Below, in pieces: positions 22,064-31,430 of a stretch of DNA of 64,000 nucleotides. Made by a program: the position numbers and the translations under genes. Position 1 is the first letter of the stretch. Every line of letters starts with the position of its first letter. The notes below the pieces were generated by a model that searched no databases, was not told the DNA's origin, and saw nothing but the letters and a program-made list of their open reading frames with translations. The stretch comes from Sorghum bicolor. Lineage: Eukaryota; Streptophyta; Magnoliopsida; Poales; Poaceae. Location: contig NC_012878.2 in the NCBI RefSeq assembly GCF_000003195.3, forward strand, positions 40,340,599-40,404,598, read 5' to 3'.

Positions 22064-22771
22064 GAGGGGTCCCATGAATGGATCTGTCTCTTTAGGGTTT
22101 TAGCAACAAGAGAGATTGAGAGAGTATAGGGTGTGGATAGAAGTGGAGGAAGCCCGGCCTATCGGTGTCTTCTTCCTTATATCTATGGGATCAAGTCTCC
22201 TAACCCGAGGCTTGGTTCTGAATCATTCGGCAATTCGACTTCTAATACTAGTGAGTTATTGTACTTATTGTTCTTTGGTTTATGGGTTTACTTTATTCGC
22301 TTTGCATTGGGAATAGAGTAATCATTTGTAGCGTAAGTGTGGTGCTTGGGTTACGAATACTCATAGATACTCCCTATCTAGCCGGATTTGTGGTGGCATC
22401 GGGGGACGTGGCAATCCCCTTGGTGTCTCTGTAATCCACGTCCCATCAGGAGGTAAGGTAGGATATATGGTGCTAGGGTCAAGCACTCTCTAAGGTGTCT
22501 CTTTTCTCTAGGTATTCCCCTTAGAACAATATCTACACAGCTCACCATAGGTTAGAAGAAGACTGATGAAGGAGTTCTCTCTATATCGCTCATATCTCAC
22601 TATCTTGTCTTGCAAGCTCAGGGGTTAAGTATAGATTTGGGTTAGTCTGATGCACTCTTTCTCCTAGTGGTAAAAATATAAATAATGATACTCTAGAATA
22701 TCTCCCAAGTGAAGTGCTCAATGATATTTATGCGCTTGCGGATTTCTCTATGTGCATAACTAATATCAACA
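22064..22771 (+). repeat. 3' LTR remnant of element A
   Basis: Matches 9406-10114 of the 5' LTR at high identity (for example GAGAGAGTATAGGGTGT) and ends TCAACA followed by GCTAA. The first ~547 bp of the LTR are missing, replaced by element B. Confidence 0.88.
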
Positions 22772-24528
22772 GCTAATACAAGTAGTACTCAAGTGCAAGA
22801 TCAACAAGCTAGTACATGATCTCATGATCAACCAAGTGCATGTAATCAAATGAAAATACTCCAACCAACAAATATTGCAAGAGATCATCCATTGGATTAT
22901 ATTATTGGTGATATTCAAAGAGGAGTGCAAACTAGATCAAGACTAGCATCATTTTCTGAGTATTTAACCTTTGTGTCTCACATTGAACCAGAGAAGATTG
23001 ATGAAGCTTTGATGTTAATTGGGTTAATGCTATGCATAAATAGCTTAACAACTTCAAGAGAAATCAAGTATGGGAGTTAGTCGAAAGGCCTAGCGATCAC
23101 AATGTCATTGGCACTAGATGGGTCTTTCGCAACAAACAAGATCAAGAAGGGATAGTTGTAGGAAACAAAGCAAGATTGGTAGCACAAGGCTATACTCAAG
23201 TTTAAGGTCTTAACTTTGATGAAACATATGCCTCGGTTGCAAGATTGGAAGCAATTAGGATCTTGTTAGCCTATGCTTGTGCACATGACATCAAGCTATA
23301 CCAAATGGATGTGAAGAGTGCATTTCTTAGTAGCTATATCAGTGAAGAAGTATATGTTGAACTAACTCCCGGTTTTGAAGATGACAAGAAACCCAACGAT
23401 ATTTACAAGCTAAGAAAGGCATTGTATGGATTAAAGCAAGCACCTAGAGTATGGTATGAGAGATTGGGAGATTTCTTACTCTCTAAAGGGTTTAAGATGG
23501 GCAAGGTTAACACCACTCTCTTCACCAAGAAGATTGGCAAGGACTTGTTTGTGTTGCAAATATATATTGACGATATCATATTTGGATCCACCAATCAAGA
23601 ATTTTCTGAGGAGTTTGGAAACATGATGGCTAACGAGTTTGAGATGTCAATGATTGGAGAACTTAGCTACTTCCTTTGTCTTCAAATCAAGCAATTGAAG
23701 ACTGGCACATTTGTGAGTCAAGGCAAGTACATAAAAGACATGCTCAAGAAGTTTGGTATGGACGATGCAAAATCAGTTAGCACTCTAATGGCAACAAATG
23801 GAAGCTTAGATAGTGATGCAAGTGGAAATATGGTGGATCAAAAGTTGTATAGATCTATGATTGGAAGCCTACTCTATGTGAATGCATCAAGACCGGATGT
23901 CATGTTTAGTATATGCATGTGTGCAAGATTCCAAGCCTCACCAAGAGAGAGTCATTTGAAAGCAACAAAAAGAATATTGAGGTACTTGAAGCATACACAA
24001 AATGTTGGTTTGTGGTATCCCAAAGGTGCAAAGTTTGAACTTATTGGATATTTTGATTCGGACTATGCGGGATGCAAAGTTGAGAGAAGAAACACATCAG
24101 GTACATGTCAACTATTGGGAAGATCACTTGTCTCATGGTCATCTAGGAAGCAAAATAGTGTTGCACTATCAACCGCCGAAGCAGAGTATATTGCGGCCGG
24201 TAGTTGTTGTGCACAAATTATATGGATGAAGGTCACATTAAAGGATTTTGGAATCAACTTTAAACAAATGCCATTTCTATATGACAATGAAAGTAATGTG
24301 AAACTCACCAACAATCCGGTTCAACACTCAAGAACAAAGCATATTGATGTCTGCCATCATTTCGTAAGAGATCGCCAATAAAAAGTGGACATTTGTATTG
24401 AGAGTATAGGCACCGTTGATGAACTTGTCAATATATTCACCAAGCCACTTGATGAGAAAAGGTTTTGCAAGCTTAGGAATGAATTAAAAATACTTGACTT
24501 CTCAAATATATGTTGCAAAGCAAGGTAA
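22772..24528 (+). pseudogene. pol: Copia pol: RT and RNase H (frameshifted, with stops)
   Basis: Continues the gene cut at 8858. A spacer segment (ARDHPLDYIIGDIQRGVQTRSRLASF) leads to a decayed RT start with frameshifts and stops between ~23020 and 23245. A clean frame at 23245-24381 then carries the RT (DIKLYQMDVKSAFLS, YGLKQAPRVWY, catalytic IYIDDIIFGS) and the RNase H (YFDSDYAGC, STAEAEYIAAGS). A TAA at 24379-24381 replaces a Gln codon in the normal RDHQQK-like end. After it the same frame runs on (VDELVNIFTKPLDEKRF) to a stop at 24526-24528. The motif order is copia. Non-functional as it stands. Confidence 0.93.
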
Positions 24529-25584
24529 AATGGTTTGACATGCCACTCATCCTTTGCTAAGGACTTGTTTAGTGCATCTTGGCATTCCTTACAAAAGGCT
24601 CATTCATGAAAATCAAATGAATTTAATGCTTGTATGGTACCACTATTGCTTCTATGCTTGCATTGATCTAGTGGTAGCATATGACATATTTGTGGGTTTG
24701 CAATCCTAGTGTTTAATCTAGAGAATGAGCTATAAGTGTTTAACTCAACATGGTATAAGATAACCTTTGTTTGAGGTGTGAAAAAGCTTGTCCTTGGATC
24801 AAACCGAGTTAAATATTTTAGGCAAGTAATCTAGATTGAACTAATTTTGGAAAATGATTTCACTTCACATTGTTTCACACTAACCTATCTAAATTTTGAT
24901 CTCACCTTTTGTTGTTATTGATAACAAAGGGGGAGAGAAATTACAAAGATAAATAACATTGGGGAGATTTGATAAAAGAACGGGATCAATTAAAATTTTA
25001 AATCACACAAGTAGGGGGAGCAAGCTCATAAACTTGTATGTTTCATTTGAATGTGCATCACATATGCTTGCTTGCATTCACATTATCTTTAGAAGCTTTC
25101 TCTTTGACACCTTGCTTGTGTGGTGTATGCTAATTGTAGGCTTGAATGATGAAATGAAGAACTAGCATGCATAGGTAGTGTAACTAGACTGTTAGTTGTT
25201 TCACAAGTGGTACAGAGCCTTGTTTATAATATTTGATCTCATAGGGTGTTCTAGTATTTGTGAATGTCTAGTCACTAATGGTGCTAAGGATGGTGTACAT
25301 TGGCAACTCCAATTGGTATCATGCTTCAAAGGTCCATTATTACACCTTAACATCATTTGTTAGAAATTGACTCCTATATTTCATATTCAAGCATATGTGC
25401 AAGCTTTCAAGTTCAAACTCTTAGCTCATATGTAGGGGGAGCAATTACTACCAATTTGGGTTTATGAAACTTGTCCATAACCTTTGCACATGGTAAAATG
25501 CTTGGGAAAGCAACATGAATCCAAGAAAATTTTATTAAAAATCTTTGTAAATGGGTTGTCATAAATTACCAAAAAGGGAGAGAT
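24529..25584 (+). other. Copia 3' non-coding region and polypurine tract
   Basis: No gene. A/T-rich spacer typical of SIRE-type elements, with several GGGGGAG runs (24930, 25015, 25436). It ends with AAAAAGGGAGAGAT directly before the LTR, the likely PPT. The stretch around 25000-25050 matches, inverted, the sequence just left of 44838 in the second copia copy. Confidence 0.75.
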
Positions 25585-26426
25585 TGAAAGCCCTAGTTTG
25601 GTTTTAGATAACTGATGAAACCCTAGTACTAACCTTCATGCTAAGTGTGTAGATTAGATAAGGTTGGTACATGCCAAGTGATAGAGCAAGAGATGATCAC
25701 GGTGATGATGGTGATGACCAGAAGATGATCAAGTGCTCAACTTAGAAAGGAAGAAAGAGAAAAACAAAACGCTATAGAGATCAAGGCAAAGGTATTGCTT
25801 AGGGTTTTGATCTTGGTGATCAAGACACCAAAGAGGGTGTGATCACTTTTTTGATAGATAGCCATACTATAAAAGAGGGGAGTTCTTTGGTTGGTTACCA
25901 AGTTCCACTAGGTGTCATTGTTCATGTATATGCATTTAGAACCTAGTGAGATAACTTAAATCCTTCGAAGAAAATGATTGTGAAAATGCTAACATACTTG
26001 CACATATTGGTACACACATTGTTGTGTTGGCACACTTTAAGAAGGAGGTAGAGTTTGAAGGGTAGAGAGGGGACTTTTGAGAAAATGAAATGCATATTTT
26101 TTATTGCACCGGTGAAAAATTTGAAAAGTTGCAGAAGTGTTTTTCACTGAGAAAACACTCACTGGACGCTGGCCACGCATTGGACGCTAGCCCAGTATCT
26201 GGTGCATAGTGGCTGAGCAGCACAGGAGAGAAGCATGCATCGGAGCGTCTGATGGGTGAGCATCGAACGCGGCCTACACATTGTTCCTGCATCCGGTGAA
26301 GTGTGACGTTAGCATCCGCGCGAGCGAGCCTCTATGGCTGTGAGCGTCGGACGCTAGGGAGCGTCTGGTGTGGCCACGTCAGACACATCTGACGCCCCTA
26401 CGTGTTTGCAGGGCTCCCTCGAGATG
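25585..26426 (+). repeat. 3' LTR of + strand copia, truncated at its 3' end
   Basis: Starts TGAAAGCCC after the PPT and follows the family LTR (compare the solo LTR at 61489-63436, reversed) as far as the GGACGCT motif region. It lacks about 1 kb and is replaced at ~26426 by an LTR of the same family in the opposite direction. Confidence 0.8.
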
Positions 26427-26557
26427 GCGGACTAGAGGGGGGTGAATAGTCCTTTCTAAAATTTATCGCACCGGCTAACCGAAACAAATGTAGAATTAAA
26501 ACTATCGGTCTAGCCAAGACTACACCCCTCTATCTAAGTTCTCTAGCACCTTGTAAA
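26427..26557 (-). repeat. Copia LTR (- strand), end block
   Basis: Contains CTAGAGGGGGGTGAATAG, matching the start of the solo LTR at 61502-61518. The outermost ~12 bases of the LTR are not recognisable at the junction with the + strand LTR. Confidence 0.75.
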
Positions 26558-27603
26558 CACTAGTACAGACACATACTGTACAGGCGGCTGAAAACCCATT
26601 TCTACTGGCGTTTTTCAGCACCGCTTGCGCTGGAGGCCAGTAGAAATGGGACATTTCTACAGGCGGTAACTAAGAACCGCCTGTGGACTACAGGCGGTTC
26701 AGTTATGTCAACCGCCTGTAGAAATCTTTTTCAGAAAATAGGAAATCGGTTTTTTAAAATAGAAAAAAAAAGATTAAAATAGAAAAAAAAGATTTTAATA
26801 TAGGGAAGGCCCATCGGACATTTCTACAGTCGCGCTTTTTTCGCGTAAAATCGCGTGCTTCGCGGCTGGTGGGATTCGAACCTGAGACCTTGCCCTTGCG
26901 CGTAGCCTCCTCTACCACTCCACCTATCACTCACTTGTGTCTATATTAAAGTTTAGTTCCTCACATATTATCACAAACCGAGCATAAATTGATTATTTGA
27001 GGCTCTAAATGGATTACAATAGAAAAGTTGTCAACTACAAAGTTTCATAACTTTTTAAGATCTACAACTTTTATATTGGAAGTTTTTCCATCCGAGGTCA
27101 TTTACAAAATTTGAATTCAAATTTAAGAAATCCAAACGTAGTTTTCGACGACAAGATGATGTCAAATGAAAAAATTATCAACTACAAAGTTTCATAACTT
27201 TTCGAGATCTACAACTTTCATTTTGACAGTTTTTTCAAACAAGGTCATTTGAAAAACTCAAAAAAAATAAATTTCAAATTATTTCTACAGGCGGCTTTCT
27301 TAACAAACCGCCTGTAGAAATAAGATTTTTACAGGCTGTAGAAATACATGATTTCTACAGGCGGTTTTGTTAGGAAAACCGCCTGTAGAAATATGATTTT
27401 TAGTGGCAGTTCCTTAGGACAACCGCCTGTAGAAATACATGATTTCTACAGGCGGTTCAGTTAGAAAAACCGCCTGTGAAAATGCATCTTCATAGACGGT
27501 TCGTAGTTCTGACACCGCCCTTTTTACACCACAGGCGTGTGATAACTACAACCGCCTATAGTATAAAAAAGGGGCGTCGGCGTTGTACTCTTTTCTACTA
27601 GTG
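26558..27603. mobile_element. Small non-autonomous CACTA transposon (1046 bp)
   Basis: Ends CACTAGTA...TACTAGTG with a 3-bp duplication AAA on both sides (26555-26557, 27604-27606). It has many subterminal repeats in both orientations built on TTTCTACAGGCGGTT and AACCGCCTGTAGAAA, typical transposase-binding arrays of CACTA elements. It also holds two copies of a TCAACTACAAAGTTTCATAAC phrase (~27029 and ~27178). No transposase; it would need an autonomous CACTA element in trans. Confidence 0.92.
26872..26924 (-). other. tRNA-like A-box/B-box segment inside the CACTA element
   Basis: On the - strand GGTGGAGTGGTAG (26924-26912) resembles a pol III A box. GGTTCGAATCC (26882-26872) is a perfect B box, about 30 bases downstream as in a tRNA. 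No complete cloverleaf or acceptor stem is evident, so it is a tRNA-derived relic, not a tRNA gene. Confidence 0.5.
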
Positions 27604-29452
27604 AAAAGATATTAAACAAGACAACAAGGTGCTACCTTAGCAAGAGCTCACCTAACCAATTCTAGAAGCAAGATCACACAAACCTATGCAACTAGTACTT
27701 TGCAAACCAGGGGAGCTCCTACACAAACTAGTGAGGCAAATCGCACAAAGCCTACGCTCACTAGCAAGCTCAATAACAAGGCAACAAATCCCAAATTAGA
27801 GAGTGCAACTTACTTAGCTACACAAACTAAGCAATGTGACTAACAAGGTTACACAAACCGAATTAGCCACGCAAGGGAACTACTTCTAGCTACACAAGCA
27901 AGAAGGTAACTAGCAATCTACACAAGCTAAACTAATTACAAAAGCAACTACACAAGCACAAGTATATAAAGAATGTAAATACAAGCTCGTGTATAGCGAA
28001 TGCAAACCACCGAGAAGAGTAGACAATATTGACACGGTGATTTTTACCGAGGTTCACTTGGTGCCACCAAGCTACGTCCTCATTGTGGCGATACACCCAC
28101 TTGATGGATCACGAGCTATTTGGCATTCCAAAGCCAAACCCTCAGTGGGTGCCGAACATCCACTCTCATGATGGGCATCCTCCAAGCCACAAGTGATCCA
28201 CTAGAGTTGCTCTTCGCGATCCCCGTGGGGTGAGCACCGTACCCCACACAATCTCTTCTCCGGAGCACCAAACAATCTCCTTGTGTGCTTCGATGGAGTC
28301 ACAAGCCACCAAGCTATCTAGGAGGTGGCAACCTCCAAGAGTTAGAAGCACCACCCGCTTGCAACACGAACACCTAGTGCCACTCGATGCAATCTATCAA
28401 TGCAACGCACTAGAATTAATCACTTGCTATTGATTCGCACTCTTGCAAGCACAAGTGAGTTAGAGGGTTTCCTAGCACTCCCCAAGCATGGACACTAAGT
28501 CCCAAGGGTGCTCAGCACCAGCCAAGGCCAGCCACCACTTCTATTTATAGCCCTAAGGGCTAAACTAGTCGTTGCCCATTTACAAGGCAAAAGTCGTGGG
28601 CACCGGACTCACTGTAGGGAGCCACCGGACGCTCAACCCTAGCGTTCAGTGCTTAGGAAACAGCAATGTGTCACTAGCCGTTTGAACTCGACTGTTGCCG
28701 CCAACGGCTAGCACACGCTCGTGCCTGACACAGTACCACCGGACGCTCTGCTGGTTCACACCGGACGCGTCCGGTGCTCACCGGACTCGTGCGCAGAGTG
28801 CTCCGAAAACCTGTAGGGTCACTGGACACTAACCACCGGTAGCGTCCGGTGCTCACCAGACCCATGCGTAGAGAGGGTCGCAAAACGCCCGCACACCGGA
28901 CGCTGAGCACCGGACTCACTCCGGTGCGTTCGGTGCACTTTGCTTCTTCTGGTAGACCTGACAGTACACCAGACGCTAGAGGCCAGCGTCCGGTGCCTCC
29001 GTGCAGTGCGTCCGGTGAGTGTTTCTCAGTGAGAAACACTCTCGCGACTTCTCCAAATTTCTCACCGACGCAATAGAAAATATACACTTAATTTTCTCAA
29101 AAGCGCCGAATTCTACCTCGCAAGCTCGGCGGGAGGGAGAGAGGAACCCAAACCCCTCTCTACCCTAGGAACTCCACCTTCTTTGCAAATGTGTCAACAC
29201 CACCAAGTGTACACCACCAAGGTGCATGTGTGTTAGCTATTCACAAACATTTTCTCAAAGGAGTTAGTCTCTCAACTTGCCACGCCACTCGATCCTAACA
29301 CGTATGCAAAGTTAGATCGCACAAGTGGCACTAGATGACCAATATGCAAACAAGTTTTCCCCTCTTGATAGTACGGCCATGTATCCTAAATCCGGTCATA
29401 AACTTCTCTACACACCTATGATCGGTGAAATGGAAATGCCCTAGGTTATACC
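27604..29452 (-). repeat. Copia LTR (- strand), middle block
   Basis: Aligns with the solo LTR interior: the CTCAGTGGGTGCCG segment (~28140), CTATTTATAG (28541-28550, a TATA box TATAAATAG on the - strand), and a dense field of CACCGGACGC motifs (28600-29010). The ORFs on either strand here are products of those motifs. It ends at TSD ATACC before TE2. Confidence 0.82.
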
Positions 29453-30514
29453 TGTCGGTGTTTTCCCCCCGGGGGGTCACACCAATGAGTAAATTTTGTA
29501 TGCGTGCTCCCTTTCCCAGATGGTGATGCAAGATGACACAAAGATATCCTGGTTCGGGCAAGAGAAGGCCCTACGTCTAGCGGGGGGGAGAGTTTGTATT
29601 ATTCTGCACCTAAGTGCTTGTACAGGGGTGAATACAAGCGTGGTATGGATGGAGATGGAGTGAGGTTTCTCTTCTACGTATGGCTCGTGCGTTGTGTTGT
29701 GTTGTATCGCCCCCTGTATCCGCTCCCGAACCTCCCCTTTTATAGTTCCAAGGAGAGACCTAGGGTACATGTATAGGCGTCAGAGTAGGGGTTGGTAGAG
29801 GTATGGCGCGCTGACCTACTCGAGGCCTTCGTACCGGCGTGGCCTCGAGCCGTCCCGTCTTGGTGCCTTGATCATGATTACGCGTGCCCCTGAAATCTGC
29901 TCCTGTGCACCATCCTAGACTGACTTATCTCTTGCATGCTTGTACGTCGCAGTGGCAGATACGTCGGAGTGGTTGTAGTGTCGTCATTCGACGCCTGACT
30001 CTTCTCCAGGAAGGAAATGTGCCTACTCGAGGGTCTGGTGTCGTATAATGCCTTGTCAGCCAGAGCGCTGACCTTAGGCGTCTCGAGGGGGGTCTTGATT
30101 AGACGTTCCGACCCACTTTCTGTATCCTGCCACGTTCTGGCTCGTTTGGTGGGAAAGGCTGCAAAAAGAATGACGGGACGGGTGCCTGTTCCCTATCACG
30201 CTTCCTGTGACTGGCGGGTTAGGTGAGAACGCGACAGACGCATTAAATGCCCTGATTCTCGTTCCCGCGTCAAGCGGCAGACGACGTCCTTGTGCTCGAC
30301 GCCTTCCGATTCGCTCGAGCCTGTTTCCATATTCGACGGTAGCCTGCGCTCGAGCTCTGGTCGATTCGCAGGACATTCTTTCCGTGTTCGAGGTTATGGC
30401 CGTCGAGGACCGTACGCGTGACTGGGTAGAGCATCAAATCGGAAGCCTCGACTTGCGTACGGGCATTCTCGTCATGCATATCAGTTGGGGCACCCCTTAC
30501 TGATATCCTCGACA
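29453..30514 (-). repeat. 3' LTR of TE2 (left on + strand)
   Basis: TGTCGGTG...CCTCGACA. TATA box on the - strand at 29737-29744. Confidence 0.94.
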
Positions 30515-30529
30515 GTAGCCCCCGAGTCT
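30515..30529 (-). other. Polypurine tract of TE2
   Basis: AGACTCGGGGGCTAC on the - strand, identical to TE1. A further 12-base copy lies at 30611-30622. Confidence 0.85.
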
Positions 30530-30555
30530 CCATTCGAGCGCTTGCGCTCGAGTGG
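30530..30555. repeat. 26-bp palindrome next to the TE2 PPT
   Basis: CCATTCGAGCGC / GCGCTCGAGTGG arms with one mismatched pair and loop TT. Same place and size as in TE1 and TE3. Confidence 0.85.
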
Positions 30556-31300
30556 AGGCTATATTTTTGTGGTCGAGGTTCCGTGGGGGCGCGCGAGCGA
30601 ACCCGTGGGGGTAGCCCCCGAGACCTTGGAGGAGTTTTTGACTCCTTCGAGGCTTATATCGCCTAATTTGCAGAAACGCTCTCGACACCTGTGGTGGAAG
30701 GTTTCTGATTGGCTCGTTTTGCGCAGGGGTCTCGACGTACTCTCGATAGAGCGAGCGTCATCTACCCCAGATTGAGCTCCTAGCTGGTGATCCAAGTGAG
30801 AACCTATGCCCCTTTCGAGGGGGTCAGCTGCAGCCTGTGGGCGTTCTCATAAAGCGGGGTCGACGTGGTCGGGGATGCTGGTCTCGTTCGATAGAGTCCA
30901 GTGGCTCGATGCCTCCCTTCGGGGGGATTCCTCTCGACTGTTTCAACCCTACCTTGGACATCCCCAGCGAGTTCTCGAGGCGGGCCTTGATTTTCGACCA
31001 CTCGCCGGGCATCCCTGACTCTGGTGCTCGAGATCGGCTGTCGAACCCTTTCGGTGGGTCAGCCTGCGACCTCTCGAGACTTTCATGGGTACGTACCTTG
31101 GCTTATAGGGGAAGGAAAAAGCTGTGGCGGTACGCCTTTCTACCCGTTGGGCGCGTCTTTTCAGGCGGGAGCCGTTGCGACACTGTATCGGCGCAGAATT
31201 CCTAGCGTCCCGTCTATGAGTAGGAAAAAGACCGTTAGGTGGCGCATTTATAGGGGGAGTTACCGTGTTTATCGGATCTGTCCGTTGGTGGGTTGCCGTC
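30556..31300. other. Non-coding upstream region of the TE2 antisense gene
   Basis: Matches the corresponding TE1 and TE3 regions. It has a GGAGTTTTTGACTCC hairpin near 30630-30645 and a PPT copy. Short ORFs are not conserved as proteins. It probably contains antisense-gene promoter elements. Confidence 0.6.
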
Positions 31301-31308
31301 TATAAATA
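31301..31308 (+). promoter_or_regulatory. TATA box of TE2 antisense gene
   Basis: TATAAATA, 130 bases before the ATG at 31431, in a context (GTTGCCGTCTATAAATA) like those of TE1 and TE3. Confidence 0.78.
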
Positions 31309-31430
31309 TCCCGTGGCTTTGCTACCGTTCTTCCTTCTGCCTTCTGCCTCCATTCGTGCCTCAGCTCCCTTGCCCCCTCACACGCACGCACCCTCGAGCA
31401 CCAGTGAGGTCGCCTTTCTCCCACCTGAAG

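Larger units (their letters stand above)
8859..22771 (+). mobile_element. Element A: Athila-like gypsy LTR element, non-autonomous
   Basis: Left LTR TGTTGA...TCAACA (8859-10114) and a right LTR remnant ending TCAACA at 22771. It is flanked by GCTAG (8854-8858) and GCTAA (22772-22776), a 5-bp target duplication with one mismatch inside copia pol. A PBS follows the left LTR. The interior has two unrecognised ORFs and no RT, RNase H or integrase, so it must have depended on another element. It contains a nested three-LTR element. Its right side is rearranged by a related LTR (B). Confidence 0.85.
8557..26426 (+). mobile_element. Ty1/copia element (SIRE type), + strand, interrupted and truncated
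   Basis: Pieces present are 8557-8858 (pol), 22772-25584 (pol and 3' non-coding) and 25585-26426 (start of the 3' LTR). The left part is cut off by TE1, the middle is interrupted by element A, and the LTR stops at a junction with an inverted LTR of the same family. RT follows integrase-side sequence, as in copia. The long spacer before RT and the long A/T-rich region between pol and LTR fit the SIRE/Maximus lineage. Confidence 0.88.

Noticed and set aside
26872..26935. A functional tRNA gene
   Set aside because: A and B boxes are present but there is no complete cloverleaf, acceptor stem or terminator pattern.
28674..29087. ORF of 137 aa on the - strand of the copia LTR
   Set aside because: It arises from the CACCGGACGC motif field inside an LTR; a different frame is open on the other strand and the solo LTR does not conserve the protein.
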